In this document: positions 16,846 to 26,405 of the stretch, one piece after another
Numbering within the stretch: the first letter of the stretch is position 1
How the letters are laid out: each line of letters begins with the position of its first letter
Assembly: GCF_014652455.1 (NCBI RefSeq)
Contig: NZ_BMYV01000001.1
Span: 1,426,001-1,490,000 of the forward strand
DNA length: 64,000 bases
DNA from: Litorimonas cladophorae
GTDB lineage: Bacteria; Pseudomonadota; Alphaproteobacteria; Caulobacterales; Maricaulaceae
Direction: 5' to 3'
Made by a program: the position numbers and the translations under genes
Notes under the pieces: model-generated
Seen by the model: the letters and a program-made list of their open reading frames with translations, nothing else
Database searches by the model: none
Told to the model about the DNA's origin: nothing

Positions 16846-17793
16846 TTAGTTCAAGGTACGAGCAATGCGGATGCCATAGTCATCATAACGGTAATCGGTC
16901 ACATATCGAACGCGAGCCGCGGCGCGCATTTGGTACCCGTGGGTGACCCATGAGCCGCCTTTCATGACGCGGTATTTACAGTCACCATCTTTGCGGGGTG
17001 ACCCATCGCCAATTGCGCGGCTGTGATCTTTGTTCCAACAGTCTTCCACCCACTCGTAAACATTTCCGTGCATATCGTGAACGCCAAAAGCGTTAGCGGG
17101 ATAACGGCCCACCGGCTGGGTCTTCCTCAAATACGGGCCTGTTTGACTCGTGCCGTAAGGCGCTTTTCCGTCAAAGTTTGCTAGCTTCGCGCTAATTTCA
17201 TAGCCAGTTCCAAATGGAGCATCTGGTTGTCCAGCGCGCGCCACATATTCCCACTCTGCTTCAGAAAGCAGACGGTAAGTATCACCTGTCTTGCCGTTTA
17301 ACCAAGAAAGGAACTTCTGTGCGTCATTGTAGCTTATGTTAATGACAGGGCGCTTACCTTTACCCCAACCCTTATCATCAGGTCTATAACCACCGCAGCC
17401 GCCGTCGCTGACACACTTGGCCCAATCGTCAAATGTAATTTCAAATTTGCTGACTTCGAAGGCGTAATTTATTTGGGTGTCACGCAGGGGGTTTTCAAAA
17501 CGAGCTCGTTTTTTTTCAAAGTTTGGCGAACCCAATTTACCGTAACCTGGATTAATAACGACCATTTCGATGCCCATTGGTGAGCTTCCAGGTGTTATTT
17601 GAACAACTGGTGCAGGGACCGCATTTCGTCGCGCCGCTTCGGCAGCCAGCCGTCTGGCTTCTGCGCGTTCTTTAAGAAGTTGCTTAGGATAGCTATCCAC
17701 AACTTCTGGAGTTGCTTGTGCAAAGGCCGCTTGCGAATAAGTCAAGCCAACGCCTGCAACTCCCAAAACTATAGCCGTATTTAAAATTTTCAT
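16846..17793 (-). CDS. Secreted formylglycine-generating-enzyme (SUMF1) family protein
   Basis: A 315-residue exported protein with a FGE-sulfatase domain. I place the start at 17793, where GGAAGG lies eight bases upstream; another ATG at 17799 is too close to that site. A signal peptide (MKILNTAIVLGVAGVGLTYSQAAFA) is followed by a proline/alanine-rich linker and the FGE fold: FEVSKFEITFDDWAKC, PVINISYNDAQKF, YRLLSEAEWEYVARAG, FGVHDMHGNVYEWVEDCW, GGSWVTHGYQMRAAAR. The catalytic cysteine pair of true FGEs is not obvious, so it is likelier a secreted relative with unknown substrate. No sulfatase gene is in the window. Confidence 0.88.
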   Translation of the reverse strand: MKILNTAIVLGVAGVGLTYSQAAFAQATPEVVDSYPKQLLKERAEARRLAAEAARRNAVPAPVVQITPGSSPMGIEMVVINPGYGKLGSPNFEKKRARFENPLRDTQINYAFEVSKFEITFDDWAKCVSDGGCGGYRPDDKGWGKGKRPVINISYNDAQKFLSWLNGKTGDTYRLLSEAEWEYVARAGQPDAPFGTGYEISAKLANFDGKAPYGTSQTGPYLRKTQPVGRYPANAFGVHDMHGNVYEWVEDCWNKDHSRAIGDGSPRKDGDCKYRVMKGGSWVTHGYQMRAAARVRYVTDYRYDDYGIRIARTLN

Positions 17794-18049
17794 TTTCATA
17801 TCCTTCCCCCTCGCACTCATTGCAGACTGCCATACCGCCAAAGCGTTAAACCTATCTTATGACGTCATCAAACGTGATGGAGTCAACATTAACAGCGCTG
17901 GATGATATTCCAGCAGATAATATCAGGGGAATTACACCCACATAACTGGCGGGTCTATCAGAGTATAATCTTGGAGTGTCAACTCAATGAAACGTCACTT
18001 TAAGAACATTAAATGGTAACCTCAAATCAGCCAATCCAAAGAATCTGTG

Positions 18050-18895
18050 TCAATGTTCATGACCTGGATTATTGCGCGCGAGTTTGCGCATCAAACCAGG
18101 CCAGACCAAATTATCCCCCATGCCGGGAACAAAAGCGGCCGCGCCCTGAGCGTAAACACGATCACCCATTTCTGCGGGTTCCTCAATCAAAGCGTCTTCG
18201 CTTCCCACGCTCTGCGCAAATATCTGCGCTTTGCAAGCATTCTCCAAGAAGTACATACGAAGAAAAGCTGTACCACAACTTGGTCCCAGCGTGAGAGTCC
18301 CGTGATTTCTCAGCATCAACAGGGATTTGCTGCCGAGGTTTGCGACAATCCGATCCCGCTCTTCGAGCTCCAAAGCGATACCTTCGTAATCGTGATACGC
18401 GAGGTCGTTATAAACCTGCATCGACATTTGAGTGTAACGACGCAGGCCTTTTTTCTGCGCGCTGACCGCCATTCCGTAAGGTGTATGGACATGAATAACG
18501 CAGCCGGCATCTGCCCGCGCATTATGAACGGCTGAGTGGATCGTAAAACCTGCGGGATTAATGAAATAGGGAGTCTCTTGGCAGACCTTGCCTTCTCCAT
18601 CGATTTTCACAAGCGCAGAGGCCGTCATCTCATCAAACATGACCCCATAAGGATTGATCAAGAAACGGTGCTGTCCATCTTCATCAGGCAATCTCGCAGA
18701 GATGTGCGTGAAAACAAGGTCTGTCCAGCCGTGCATCGCACACAGACGATATGTTGCCGCCAGATTTTTACGAATTTGCCATTCTGTCGCTGAGACTTTG
18801 CCCTCTAAACGCTCAATTTTCGTGGGGTCTGCAATATCAAAACCAGACATCGCGTCGAGTGCTGAGCTGGGGCTATTATCTGTTTGCGCGTTCAT
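18050..18895 (-). CDS. Class II aldolase/adducin family protein
   Basis: A 281-residue protein of the zinc-dependent class II aldolase fold (L-fuculose-phosphate aldolase/adducin group). It shows the metal histidine motif VIHVHTPYG and the later LMLRNHGTLTLG with a third histidine, plus the N-terminal WTDLVFTHISARLP segment. Length and the absence of a phosphate loop are typical of the uncharacterised adducin-like subset, so the substrate is uncertain. It is divergent from aldose 1-epimerase (63 nt between starts), which suggests shared control of a carbohydrate function, though this is inference. Confidence 0.9.
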   Translation of the reverse strand: MNAQTDNSPSSALDAMSGFDIADPTKIERLEGKVSATEWQIRKNLAATYRLCAMHGWTDLVFTHISARLPDEDGQHRFLINPYGVMFDEMTASALVKIDGEGKVCQETPYFINPAGFTIHSAVHNARADAGCVIHVHTPYGMAVSAQKKGLRRYTQMSMQVYNDLAYHDYEGIALELEERDRIVANLGSKSLLMLRNHGTLTLGPSCGTAFLRMYFLENACKAQIFAQSVGSEDALIEEPAEMGDRVYAQGAAAFVPGMGDNLVWPGLMRKLARNNPGHEH

Positions 18896-18958
18896 TTTGG
18901 TCCTCCATTTTCGCTATTGATAGCTTGCGCATCGCATTTGGCAAGTTATGGCGGGGTG

Positions 18959-19864
18959 ATGATAAATGAACGACACTTTGGAACGACCCAAGATGGGCGG
19001 GAAATAAGCGCCTATGAACTTGGCCTGCCGAACGGAATCACAGCGACAATATTAAATTATGGCGCCACATTGCAGGCTCTCTATTTACCCGATGGGCGCA
19101 ATGTCACGCTTGGTTACGGAACATTGGAACCTTACGTGTCTGGCGTTCATTATTTAGGTGGAATTGTCGGACGGAACGCAAATCGTATAGCCCCCGCAAG
19201 AATGATCATCAACGGAACGAAATTTCAACTTACCGCAACGGATGGCGAAGCAAATTTACACAGTGGACCGATGGGGTTTGAGACACAGATTTGGTCGACG
19301 TCTGTTGAAGATAACGCGTTGGTTCTACACCATATCTCGCCTGATGGAGACGGCGGGTTTCCAGGAGAGCTGGACGTAACTCTCAGAATAATAGTCGGGC
19401 AAATGTCACTTAGATTGGAAATGTTGGCCCGAACCACGAAACCAACCCCCGTAAATATGACATGGCATCCCTATTGGAACCTCCTCGGCAAAGGTCGAAT
19501 TGATGGTCACGTGCTTTCCGCCGAATCGACCGAAATCACAGTCCTCCAAAAGGCACAGCCCATGCCGCTCAATCAGACACGTTTTGACTTTCGACAACCA
19601 TTGGCATTGGGGTCTGTCCAGATCGACGACAATTACGTCAATATTGGAAAAGCCAGCGTCAGCGCGAACGGCACGACGCTCCATGTCTCTAGCTCACTTC
19701 CCGATCTGCAAATTTACACGGGTGATCATTTACCAGTGCCGAGATCAGGCATCGCGCTAGAGCCTCAATATCGACCCAATGACATAAATTTTGCTCAGAA
19801 CTGCCTATTGCAGCCAGAGCAGACCTATAACCATTGGATCGAATACTCCTTCGAAACGACCTAA
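18959..19864 (+). CDS. galM: Aldose 1-epimerase (mutarotase)
   Basis: Interconverts the alpha and beta anomers of aldoses such as galactose or glucose. The 301-residue protein has NRIAPARM, VNMTWHPYWNL with the conserved histidine, and the C-terminal SGIALEPQYRPNDIN containing the catalytic glutamate. An in-frame ATG 25 codons upstream lies over the divergent gene's 5' region; the ATG at 18959 begins at the conserved beta strand and I prefer it. The usual N-terminal histidine region is seen as LGGIVGRNANR. Its TAA overlaps the convergent ald stop by a few bases. Confidence 0.9.
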   Translation: MINERHFGTTQDGREISAYELGLPNGITATILNYGATLQALYLPDGRNVTLGYGTLEPYVSGVHYLGGIVGRNANRIAPARMIINGTKFQLTATDGEANLHSGPMGFETQIWSTSVEDNALVLHHISPDGDGGFPGELDVTLRIIVGQMSLRLEMLARTTKPTPVNMTWHPYWNLLGKGRIDGHVLSAESTEITVLQKAQPMPLNQTRFDFRQPLALGSVQIDDNYVNIGKASVSANGTTLHVSSSLPDLQIYTGDHLPVPRSGIALEPQYRPNDINFAQNCLLQPEQTYNHWIEYSFETT

Positions 19865-20973
19865 AGAACGGACTTGGCGTCGACCCAGTCTAGGCCTTGC
19901 GCTTCCGCGACAGCTTCAATCGTCAACATACCTTCGCAGACGTTCAAACCATTGAGGAGGTGTTTGTCCTCGCGCATTGCGTCTTTCCATCCCATCCGTG
20001 CAATCCGCTTGGCATAGGGCAAAGTTGCACCATTCAAGGCATAAGCTGATGTCCGCGCCACTGCGCCTGGCATATTCGCAACGCAATAATGCACCACACC
20101 GTCAACGATGTAGGTTGGGTCAGCATGTGTTGTGGCCTTCGAAGTTTCGAAACACCCACCTTGATCGATCGCGACATCTACAAGCACCGCTCCCTCTTTC
20201 ATGGTCGAGAGCATATCCCGCGACAAAAGCTTCGGCGCTGCTGCACCTGGAATAAGAACCGCTCCGATGACAAGATCGGCATCCTGAATGATTCTTGCCA
20301 AAGCATCAGGCGTTGAACGGCGGACTTGCGCGCGATTGCCGAATTCGTAGGATAGCTTTTCCATCACTTTGTTAGAGCGCTCCAAAATCGTAACGTCTGC
20401 TTGCATACCGATCGCCATGAGCGCGGCATTATATCCGACGTCACCGCCTCCAATAATCACCACTTTGCCAGAAGCCACACCTGGGACGCCACCGAGAAGC
20501 ACACCGCGGCCACCGCCAAGTTTCTGAAGCGCCGTGGCACCCACTTGCGTTGCCAATCGGCCTGCGACTTGGCTCATTGGCTTCAACAGAGGCAGCTCTC
20601 CGCTTTCATCTGTGACAGTCTCATAGGCGATGCAAATTGCGCCCGATTTGATCAAGGCTTGGGTCTGCTCTGGGTCTGGCGCCAAATGCAAGTAAGTATA
20701 TAGAATTTGACCCGGACGCAGCATGGCGCACTCAACAGGCTGAGGCTCCTTCACTTTAACGATCATGTCACAACCAGCAAAAATTTCTGCCGCAGTAGTC
20801 TTGATGACAGCGCCTGCCGAGACATAGTGCTCATCTAGGCTTCCGATCCCGGCGCCAGCTGATGCTTCAACCCAAATCTCATGACCATCGGCCACTAATT
20901 CGGATACAGATTCGGGCGTAAGGCCCACGCGATATTCTTGCGATTTAATTTCCGTTGGGACACCGATGCGCAT
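19861..20973 (-). CDS. ald: Alanine dehydrogenase
   Basis: NAD-dependent interconversion of L-alanine and pyruvate plus ammonia. Starting at the ATG at 20973, with GGAGAG just upstream, gives 370 residues, the normal length, and the standard N-terminus MRIGVPTEIKSQEYRVGLTP carrying the pyruvate-binding arginine. KVKEPQ holds the catalytic lysine, KVVIIGGGDVGYNAA is the NAD Rossmann loop, and HYCVANMPGAVARTSAYAL is the signature near the C-terminus. It is divergent from an Lrp-family regulator, a familiar arrangement in which that regulator controls ald in response to alanine. Confidence 0.95.
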   Translation of the reverse strand: MRIGVPTEIKSQEYRVGLTPESVSELVADGHEIWVEASAGAGIGSLDEHYVSAGAVIKTTAAEIFAGCDMIVKVKEPQPVECAMLRPGQILYTYLHLAPDPEQTQALIKSGAICIAYETVTDESGELPLLKPMSQVAGRLATQVGATALQKLGGGRGVLLGGVPGVASGKVVIIGGGDVGYNAALMAIGMQADVTILERSNKVMEKLSYEFGNRAQVRRSTPDALARIIQDADLVIGAVLIPGAAAPKLLSRDMLSTMKEGAVLVDVAIDQGGCFETSKATTHADPTYIVDGVVHYCVANMPGAVARTSAYALNGATLPYAKRIARMGWKDAMREDKHLLNGLNVCEGMLTIEAVAEAQGLDWVDAKSVL

Positions 20974-21023
20974 GAGACTCTCCTTAGACCAGCAACAGAA
21001 AGGCAATACGTTATTCTATTTGA

Positions 21024-21062
21024 GAAATTATACGTTTTCGACTTGGTTAAACGATAATTTTC
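21024..21062. promoter_or_regulatory. Imperfect inverted repeat between ald and its regulator, probable Lrp-type operator
   Basis: GAAATTATACGTTT (21024-21037) and AAACGATAATTTTC (21049-21062) are near-complementary arms around an 11-nt spacer in the 130-nt ald/regulator gap. AT-rich dyads of this kind are typical of Lrp/AsnC binding sites. Binding itself is inferred. Confidence 0.5.
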
Positions 21063-21103
21063 AGGATATTATCCGAAAAACTATTCCAGAATTGATAAAA
21101 ATT

Positions 21104-21565
21104 ATGAGTATCTCAGATATTGACCGTAAAATCCTGCATGAGCTTCAAATGAACTGCAGGCAAAGTTCTGCCGTGATTGGAGAGAAAGTGGGTTTGTCGC
21201 CCTCCGCCTGCCATCGGCGAATTGGCCTCCTAGAGGACAAGGGCCTGATTGAAAGATATGCCGCTCGCTTAAATGGTCAGAAACTCGGTTTTGCAATGAC
21301 GTTCTATGTCGAGGTTACATTGGAAGGCCAAAGTGAGGCCATTCTCTCTGCTTTCGAGAAAGCAGCCCTGTCACGCCCCGAAGTTTTAGAATGTCATTTG
21401 ATGACTGGACAGGCAGACTACCTGATAAAGGTCGCAGCCCCGGATACATCAGATTATGAACGCATCTATCGCCGTACCATTGCGGCGTTACCGCATGTCA
21501 GCCGCATTCAATCCAGCCTTGTTATGAAAACCGTCAAACGTTGGGCTGGATATCCCGCGCTTTAG
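21104..21565 (+). CDS. Lrp/AsnC-family transcriptional regulator (probable ald regulator)
   Basis: A 153-residue regulator with an N-terminal winged helix-turn-helix (SISDIDRKILHELQMNCRQS, then VGLSPSACHRRIGLLEDKGLI) and a C-terminal RAM/ligand domain (YVEVTLEGQSE..., CHLMTGQADYLIKVAAPD). I choose the ATG at 21104 because the Lrp fold begins there; the frame is open 46 codons further upstream but that part overlaps the ald 5' region and is not protein-like. Divergence from ald and the dyad between them point to alanine-responsive activation of ald, as shown for homologues such as AldR/BkdR-type regulators in other species. Confidence 0.93.
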   Translation: MSISDIDRKILHELQMNCRQSSAVIGEKVGLSPSACHRRIGLLEDKGLIERYAARLNGQKLGFAMTFYVEVTLEGQSEAILSAFEKAALSRPEVLECHLMTGQADYLIKVAAPDTSDYERIYRRTIAALPHVSRIQSSLVMKTVKRWAGYPAL

Positions 21566-21784
21566 AACTTGCTGATGGCCTCTGTTGAGCGATCAAAGCT
21601 TGGATAAGTCGCGCGTTGACTCTCAGTTACCAGCAGATTTGTAGCTCATAGGCACCCCAGAGAAGTAAATGAGCGATATTTAATCGCCTTAAGGCAAAAA
21701 ATCACGGCAAAGCCAATGGACCGCGTCGCAGTGCTCGGCTAGAGCCGCTAGTGAGTTGAGCGCAGACTGGATGACAGGGATACA

Positions 21785-24181
21785 TTGCCCAAAATTACTT
21801 CGAAAATTCTTTGGTTGAAAACCGCAGCGCCCATGGCCGTTGTGATGGGCCTGGCATGGGTAACGCCAGCTCAGGCACAAATTGGGAATGTGACGCGCGC
21901 GGATGGTGATCTTAAACTCGCTGCAGACAGTCCATTCCGAGATCCAGATATCATCTATTTGGAGGCAGATACGCTTACCAATGATGAAGCCACTCAAATT
22001 CTCACCGCCGAAGGCAGTGTCGAAGGCCGATATCAGGACCGCACATTACGGGCAGATCGCGTTGTGTATAACTTGACTACAGGTCAGGTAATTGCCTCTG
22101 GCAATGTGGTATTGGTCCAGGCTGACGGCAGCTCTCAATATGCGGATAAGCTTGAGCTTTCGAATGAACTTGAAGCGGGTACTGCGACCGATTTTGTTGC
22201 CCGCCTCCCCAGCGGCGCGGTCACAGCGGCTCGTTTTGTGGCACGCGGTAAAAACGGCGAAGTTGAACTTTATAACGCCTATTACACTGCCTGTGAGGTT
22301 TGCGCAGAGAAACCCAACCCCACTTGGCGGATCAAAGCTCGGCGCGTGACCCAAGATGACGAGTCGCGGACCGTCCGATATCGCGATGCAACGTTTGAGT
22401 TGTTTGGCCTCCCCGTATTTTACACGCCATTTTTGGCCCATCCGGATCCTAGTGCAGACCGTGCGAGTGGTATTCTCACACCATTTGCAGGTTATTCTGA
22501 AGCGACCGGTTTTAACGCGCGCGTACCCTATTACTGGGCAATCGACGATTATACGGAAGCGACGATAACGCCACGGGTGTACAGCAAAGTTAATCCCTTG
22601 ATGGAATACCAATTTGCGCGTCAATTTCATACAGGACGGATCGAAATCGACGGCAGCTTCACATATGGGAGCGCCTTCGACCGTAACGGTAATTCATTCG
22701 ATGATGCGTCATTATTTAGAAATCCAGACGGCGCTCCCATTGGTAAACGCTGGCGCAGCCATTTCTTCGCAAAGGGGCTTTTTGCACCATCGGATTTTTG
22801 GACCTACGGTTTCGGACTTCAATTTACGACTGATGACAATTATCTAGCGCGCTATAGTCTTGACGAACAACGTCAAACCCAAGGCCTGTATGAAGGCGAG
22901 TCGCTTCGAAATACGTCGCAAGCCTTCGTAATTGGGCAGAACGACAATACTTCCGTGACCGTTTCGACAGTCGGTTTTCAGGATCTGCGCGATAGGATCA
23001 CTCAGCGGGATGACGGGACTTATTCTGTCTCGACCTCCGACGATGGACGCCTGCCTATCCTTGCGCCGCGTATCGAACTCAAACACTATATAAACGACCC
23101 CATAATTGGCGGCCGCCTCAAAGCCTCCAGCAACGTTACAGTCTTAACACGGGAAACAGGTTCAGATTACACGCGGGCGACAGCTGGGTTAGACTACAGC
23201 AAAACCTGGGTCGCGCCCGGCGGAATTGAAGTCAAACCCTTCGGAAATATCCGCACGGATTACATCGCGATCAGTACGGATTCCGATATCACCCCAGATG
23301 TTGAAGACCCACAATTTTCGCGGGTTTTGGGTCAAGGCGGTGTCGACATCCGATATCCATTCATCAAAATCGGAGACAAGGTCAACTGGACCTTAGAGCC
23401 CCGTATTCAGGTCACCCAAAGCTTTGGCGACCCAAAACTCGATGAATTTGCGGTCGGAGACACGAATAGTTTCGTTTTGTCAGAAGACGCAGGGAACGCG
23501 GATCTCGACGGGGCCCTTTTATGGCAATCGAACAAGTCCTCTGGTTTTGATTTTTGGCAGGAAGGCACCCGCATTGACGTCGGTGGATCCGTCGCTGCAA
23601 GTTGGGGCAAGAGAAGTTCTGCCGAAATTTTCGCGGGGCAGTCTTTCTCTTCAGGTTCGAATGGGACTGCAATTGATGGTCTTTCGAATGAAGACGGAGG
23701 TTTTTTGCTGGGCTCTGGTTTAGAGGGCAAACAGTCTGATATCGTCGGCGAGGCCACCCTTAAGTTGGGTAATTTAATCAAGTCGCAAACACGTCTGCGA
23801 TATAATGAAGACACGAATGACCTGACGCGAATTGACACTCAGCTGAACTTAAGAACCAAATGGGTGAGTGCGGGCGCTCGCTACTTCAAACTAAATGATG
23901 CGTCACGGCAATTAATCGAAACGCCGGGAGCGCCCCCTGAAGAAATTTCCGGGAACATCCGTCTCAGATTTTCGGAAAACTGGAGTACATCGTTCCAAGC
24001 CAACCATGATCTTGATTCAGATAAAACGCGCTCACTAGGCCTAGGTTTGCGTTATGAAGACGACTGTACACTTATCGAGCTGCTCTACACGAGAAATGAC
24101 TTCAGTAATGACGCAGTCCGAAACCAAGGTGGGATCGGAATTCGCGTTTCATTATTGACCTTGGGCGAGTTTGGCGACTAG
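21785..24181 (+). CDS. lptD: LPS-assembly outer-membrane protein LptD
   Basis: Inserts lipopolysaccharide into the outer leaflet of the outer membrane, working with the lipoprotein LptE. The 798-residue protein has a signal peptide (WLKTAAPMAVVMGLAWVTPAQAQ), an N-terminal OstA-like jellyroll (residues about 50-160: DTLTNDEATQILTAEGSVEG, YNLTTGQVIASGNV) and a large beta-barrel starting with the conserved LFGLPVFYTPFLAHPDP and RASGILTP. The C-terminus is a typical barrel strand. The start is the TTG at 21785 with AGGGA upstream; an ATG at 21833 would shorten the signal peptide. No surA or pdxA follows, unlike the usual lptD neighbourhood. Confidence 0.95.
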   Translation: MPKITSKILWLKTAAPMAVVMGLAWVTPAQAQIGNVTRADGDLKLAADSPFRDPDIIYLEADTLTNDEATQILTAEGSVEGRYQDRTLRADRVVYNLTTGQVIASGNVVLVQADGSSQYADKLELSNELEAGTATDFVARLPSGAVTAARFVARGKNGEVELYNAYYTACEVCAEKPNPTWRIKARRVTQDDESRTVRYRDATFELFGLPVFYTPFLAHPDPSADRASGILTPFAGYSEATGFNARVPYYWAIDDYTEATITPRVYSKVNPLMEYQFARQFHTGRIEIDGSFTYGSAFDRNGNSFDDASLFRNPDGAPIGKRWRSHFFAKGLFAPSDFWTYGFGLQFTTDDNYLARYSLDEQRQTQGLYEGESLRNTSQAFVIGQNDNTSVTVSTVGFQDLRDRITQRDDGTYSVSTSDDGRLPILAPRIELKHYINDPIIGGRLKASSNVTVLTRETGSDYTRATAGLDYSKTWVAPGGIEVKPFGNIRTDYIAISTDSDITPDVEDPQFSRVLGQGGVDIRYPFIKIGDKVNWTLEPRIQVTQSFGDPKLDEFAVGDTNSFVLSEDAGNADLDGALLWQSNKSSGFDFWQEGTRIDVGGSVAASWGKRSSAEIFAGQSFSSGSNGTAIDGLSNEDGGFLLGSGLEGKQSDIVGEATLKLGNLIKSQTRLRYNEDTNDLTRIDTQLNLRTKWVSAGARYFKLNDASRQLIETPGAPPEEISGNIRLRFSENWSTSFQANHDLDSDKTRSLGLGLRYEDDCTLIELLYTRNDFSNDAVRNQGGIGIRVSLLTLGEFGD

Positions 24182-24975
24182 CCAACAAAGCTCTTTTCAA
24201 CGACAAACTCGGCAGGTTGAGAATTTGATCCTTCGGTCAGGCCAAAGCCTTCGACAAGCTTCGCTGTATCATCGATCATATCTTTAGAACCGCAAATCAT
24301 TACACGGTCCGTCTCAGGGTTAAGTGGGGCCGTACCCGCCGCATCAAATAATTCGCCTGTTTCAAGTAGCGTCGTAATGCGGCCTTTGATCGGATGATCT
24401 TCGCGCGTCAGTGATGTGATCAGCTTCAAACGCGATGAACCATCCTCACGAACGACCATTTCGCCCACTAATGGATCATTGATCAAATCATTCACAAGTC
24501 GGGTGGAGTATTCCAACTCACCCGCTTCACGGCAGGTATGCGTGACGATGACTTCATCGTAGCGCTCATATGTTTCAGGGTCGCGCACCAGAGACGCGAA
24601 GGGCGCGAAACCTGTTCCGGTGGAAAACATCCACAGACGCTTACCCGGCAATAAGGCGTCTAGCACCAGAGTTCCGACGGGTTTACGGCCTAACAAGACG
24701 GTATCGCCAATCTCAATTTTTTGAAGGCGGGAGGTGAGCGGACCATCCTCAACTTTGATTGAATAAAATTCCAACTTGTCGTCCCAAGCCGGAGACGCGA
24801 TGGAATACGCTCTCATAATGGGGCGCTTTTGGTCTTCTGTCTTTGGTAAACCAATCATAATGAACTCGCCTGTCCGAAAACGGAAAGACGCAGGTCGCGA
24901 GATCGAAAAAGCAAAAAGTCGATCGGTAAAATGCTCGACCGAAAGCACTTTTTCCTCTGTTGGGGCATTAGACAT
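24178..24975 (-). CDS. fpr: Ferredoxin-NADP(+) reductase
   Basis: Transfers electrons between NADPH and ferredoxin or flavodoxin via FAD. From the ATG at 24975 the protein is 265 residues and has the plant-type FNR layout: FAD-binding RPIMRAYSIASPAWDD (RxYS) in the first domain, LWMFSTGTGFAPFASL (GTGxAP) for NADP, VTHTCREAGEL, and VMICGSKDMIDD near the end, closing with the aromatic-free VVEKSFVG tail of the bacterial subclass. The frame continues 22 codons upstream but without homology. It converges with lptD, sharing the CTAG that encodes both stops, and diverges from mutA. In alphaproteobacteria such enzymes support oxidative-stress defence. Confidence 0.92.
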   Translation of the reverse strand: MSNAPTEEKVLSVEHFTDRLFAFSISRPASFRFRTGEFIMIGLPKTEDQKRPIMRAYSIASPAWDDKLEFYSIKVEDGPLTSRLQKIEIGDTVLLGRKPVGTLVLDALLPGKRLWMFSTGTGFAPFASLVRDPETYERYDEVIVTHTCREAGELEYSTRLVNDLINDPLVGEMVVREDGSSRLKLITSLTREDHPIKGRITTLLETGELFDAAGTAPLNPETDRVMICGSKDMIDDTAKLVEGFGLTEGSNSQPAEFVVEKSFVG

Positions 24976-25063
24976 AGTAATAAATTCCGTCTTCAATTTA
25001 CATTCCGCGCGCCACATAGACGGGTGCGCGAGGCGTTTCAATATTCTATATAGTGAACTTATC

Positions 25064-25079
25064 GTTCTTTATAAAGAAC
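25064..25079. promoter_or_regulatory. Perfect 16-bp palindrome between fpr and mutA, candidate operator
   Basis: GTTCTTTATAAAGAAC is a perfect dyad with no spacer in the 182-nt gap between the divergent fpr and methylmalonyl-CoA mutase genes. A half site (GAAC) also occurs nearby at about 25055. Such a site would suit a helix-turn-helix dimer acting on either gene. No regulator gene is adjacent, so the factor is unknown. Confidence 0.5.
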
Positions 25080-25157
25080 ACACATAAAATTGATCTTTTT
25101 TCGGTCCGCTAGATGGAAGATGTTGAACCAGCCAACCTAACGCGTAAACACGTCAGC

Positions 25158-26405
25158 ATGACCGACCTAAAGCTGAAATCTGATTTCGCCACTGCCAAAC
25201 GCACAGAGTGGCAAAAGACTGTGACCTCTGGCTTGAAAACAGGCACCTTTGAGGACCTGATTCACTATTCAGAGGATGGAATTGCGCGCGGACCGCTGAT
25301 GAGTGCAACGGATTTACCGCCCTCCCTTGCGCCATTAGCGAGAACTGCACTGCCGAAACTTGAAGGCCGCAAGTGGCATATCACAGCGCCGGTCAGGGGC
25401 ATCGACCTCAATCATGCCAACACGCAACTTTTGGAAAACCTCAAAGGTGGCGCAAGTGCCATACGGATCGAGAATGGCGACGCGCTCAAAAATAGAAATG
25501 ATCTAAAACGACTGTTGGAGGGTGTTCACCTAGACCTCGTGCCTATTCAGTTTGCGCCCAAATCTGGAAACGCGTCCAGTTTAACCCAAGCTTTGTCCAT
25601 TGCGGCCCTCAAAGAAACATCTGTGTGGGCGGGCTTGGACCCAATTGATGACGAAGCCGCAATCAACGCCACCTTAAGACAAACGCCCGCTGGCTGGAAG
25701 CTAATGACAATTTCCGCTTGTCATATCCACGAGCAAGGCGGCACCGATGTTCAAGAGCTCGCAGGCCTTGCAGCCCATTTGGCAGATGCTATTCGCGTCT
25801 ATGGGACTGACACGGTGTGCAAGCACATGGTAATCGAAATCGCGTCCGATCGAGACTCACACCTCACCATCGCAAAAATAAGAGCTGCGCGCAGACTGAC
25901 AAGGCGGATCACAGAAGCCTTTGATATTGATGGGTCAGCGATACCAATCTGCGCCGTAACCTCATTGCGCATGATGCAAACCCAGGATGCGTGGACCAAC
26001 CTTCTACGCGTCATGAGCGCAGGTTTCGGATCTGTTATCGGGGGGGCTGATATGATTACGACACGGCCCTTCACCGATGGATTGGGAGAGGCCACGCCTT
26101 TCGCGCATCGTATCGCCCGAAACATGCAATTGATGATGATGGAAGAAAGTCACTTGGGCCAAGTCGCCGATGCAGCGCACGGCAGTTATTGGCACGAACA
26201 TATGACGGAAGCCCTCGCTCAATCCGCGTGGCGCGCATTTCAGATGATCGAGCAAAAAGGTGGTATTCGATCTTACATGGACAGCGGAGAATTCGATACC
26301 GCCTTACACGCCTCTCAGGCGGCGCGTGCAGCTCGAAGTGAGCCCCTTCTTGGAATAACTTTGCATCCCGCAAAGAATGTCAAAGATCCGGAGGTTCGCA
26401 CATGA
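25158..26405 (+). CDS. mutA: Methylmalonyl-CoA mutase small (beta) subunit
   Basis: Non-catalytic partner of the B12-dependent mutase that converts (R)-methylmalonyl-CoA to succinyl-CoA at the end of propionate degradation. The 415-residue protein follows the mutase TIM-barrel pattern (TEWQKTV near the start; [56 protein letters not shown] at the C-terminal part) but lacks the cobalamin-binding domain, as expected for the small subunit. The start is not fixed by a ribosome site; I take the ATG at 25158 because the family N-terminus begins there, with an in-frame ATG at 25113 as alternative. Its stop overlaps the mutB start (ATGA). Confidence 0.92.
   Translation: MTDLKLKSDFATAKRTEWQKTVTSGLKTGTFEDLIHYSEDGIARGPLMSATDLPPSLAPLARTALPKLEGRKWHITAPVRGIDLNHANTQLLENLKGGASAIRIENGDALKNRNDLKRLLEGVHLDLVPIQFAPKSGNASSLTQALSIAALKETSVWAGLDPIDDEAAINATLRQTPAGWKLMTISACHIHEQGGTDVQELAGLAAHLADAIRVYGTDTVCKHMVIEIASDRDSHLTIAKIRAARRLTRRITEAFDIDGSAIPICAVTSLRMMQTQDAWTNLLRVMSAGFGSVIGGADMITTRPFTDGLGEATPFAHRIARNMQLMMMEESHLGQVADAAHGSYWHEHMTEALAQSAWRAFQMIEQKGGIRSYMDSGEFDTALHASQAARAARSEPLLGITLHPAKNVKDPEVRT

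Noticed and set aside
21660-21700. GCCTTAAGGC palindrome followed by A-run before lptD as terminator
   Set aside because: The stem would be only three base pairs with a four-base loop; too weak.
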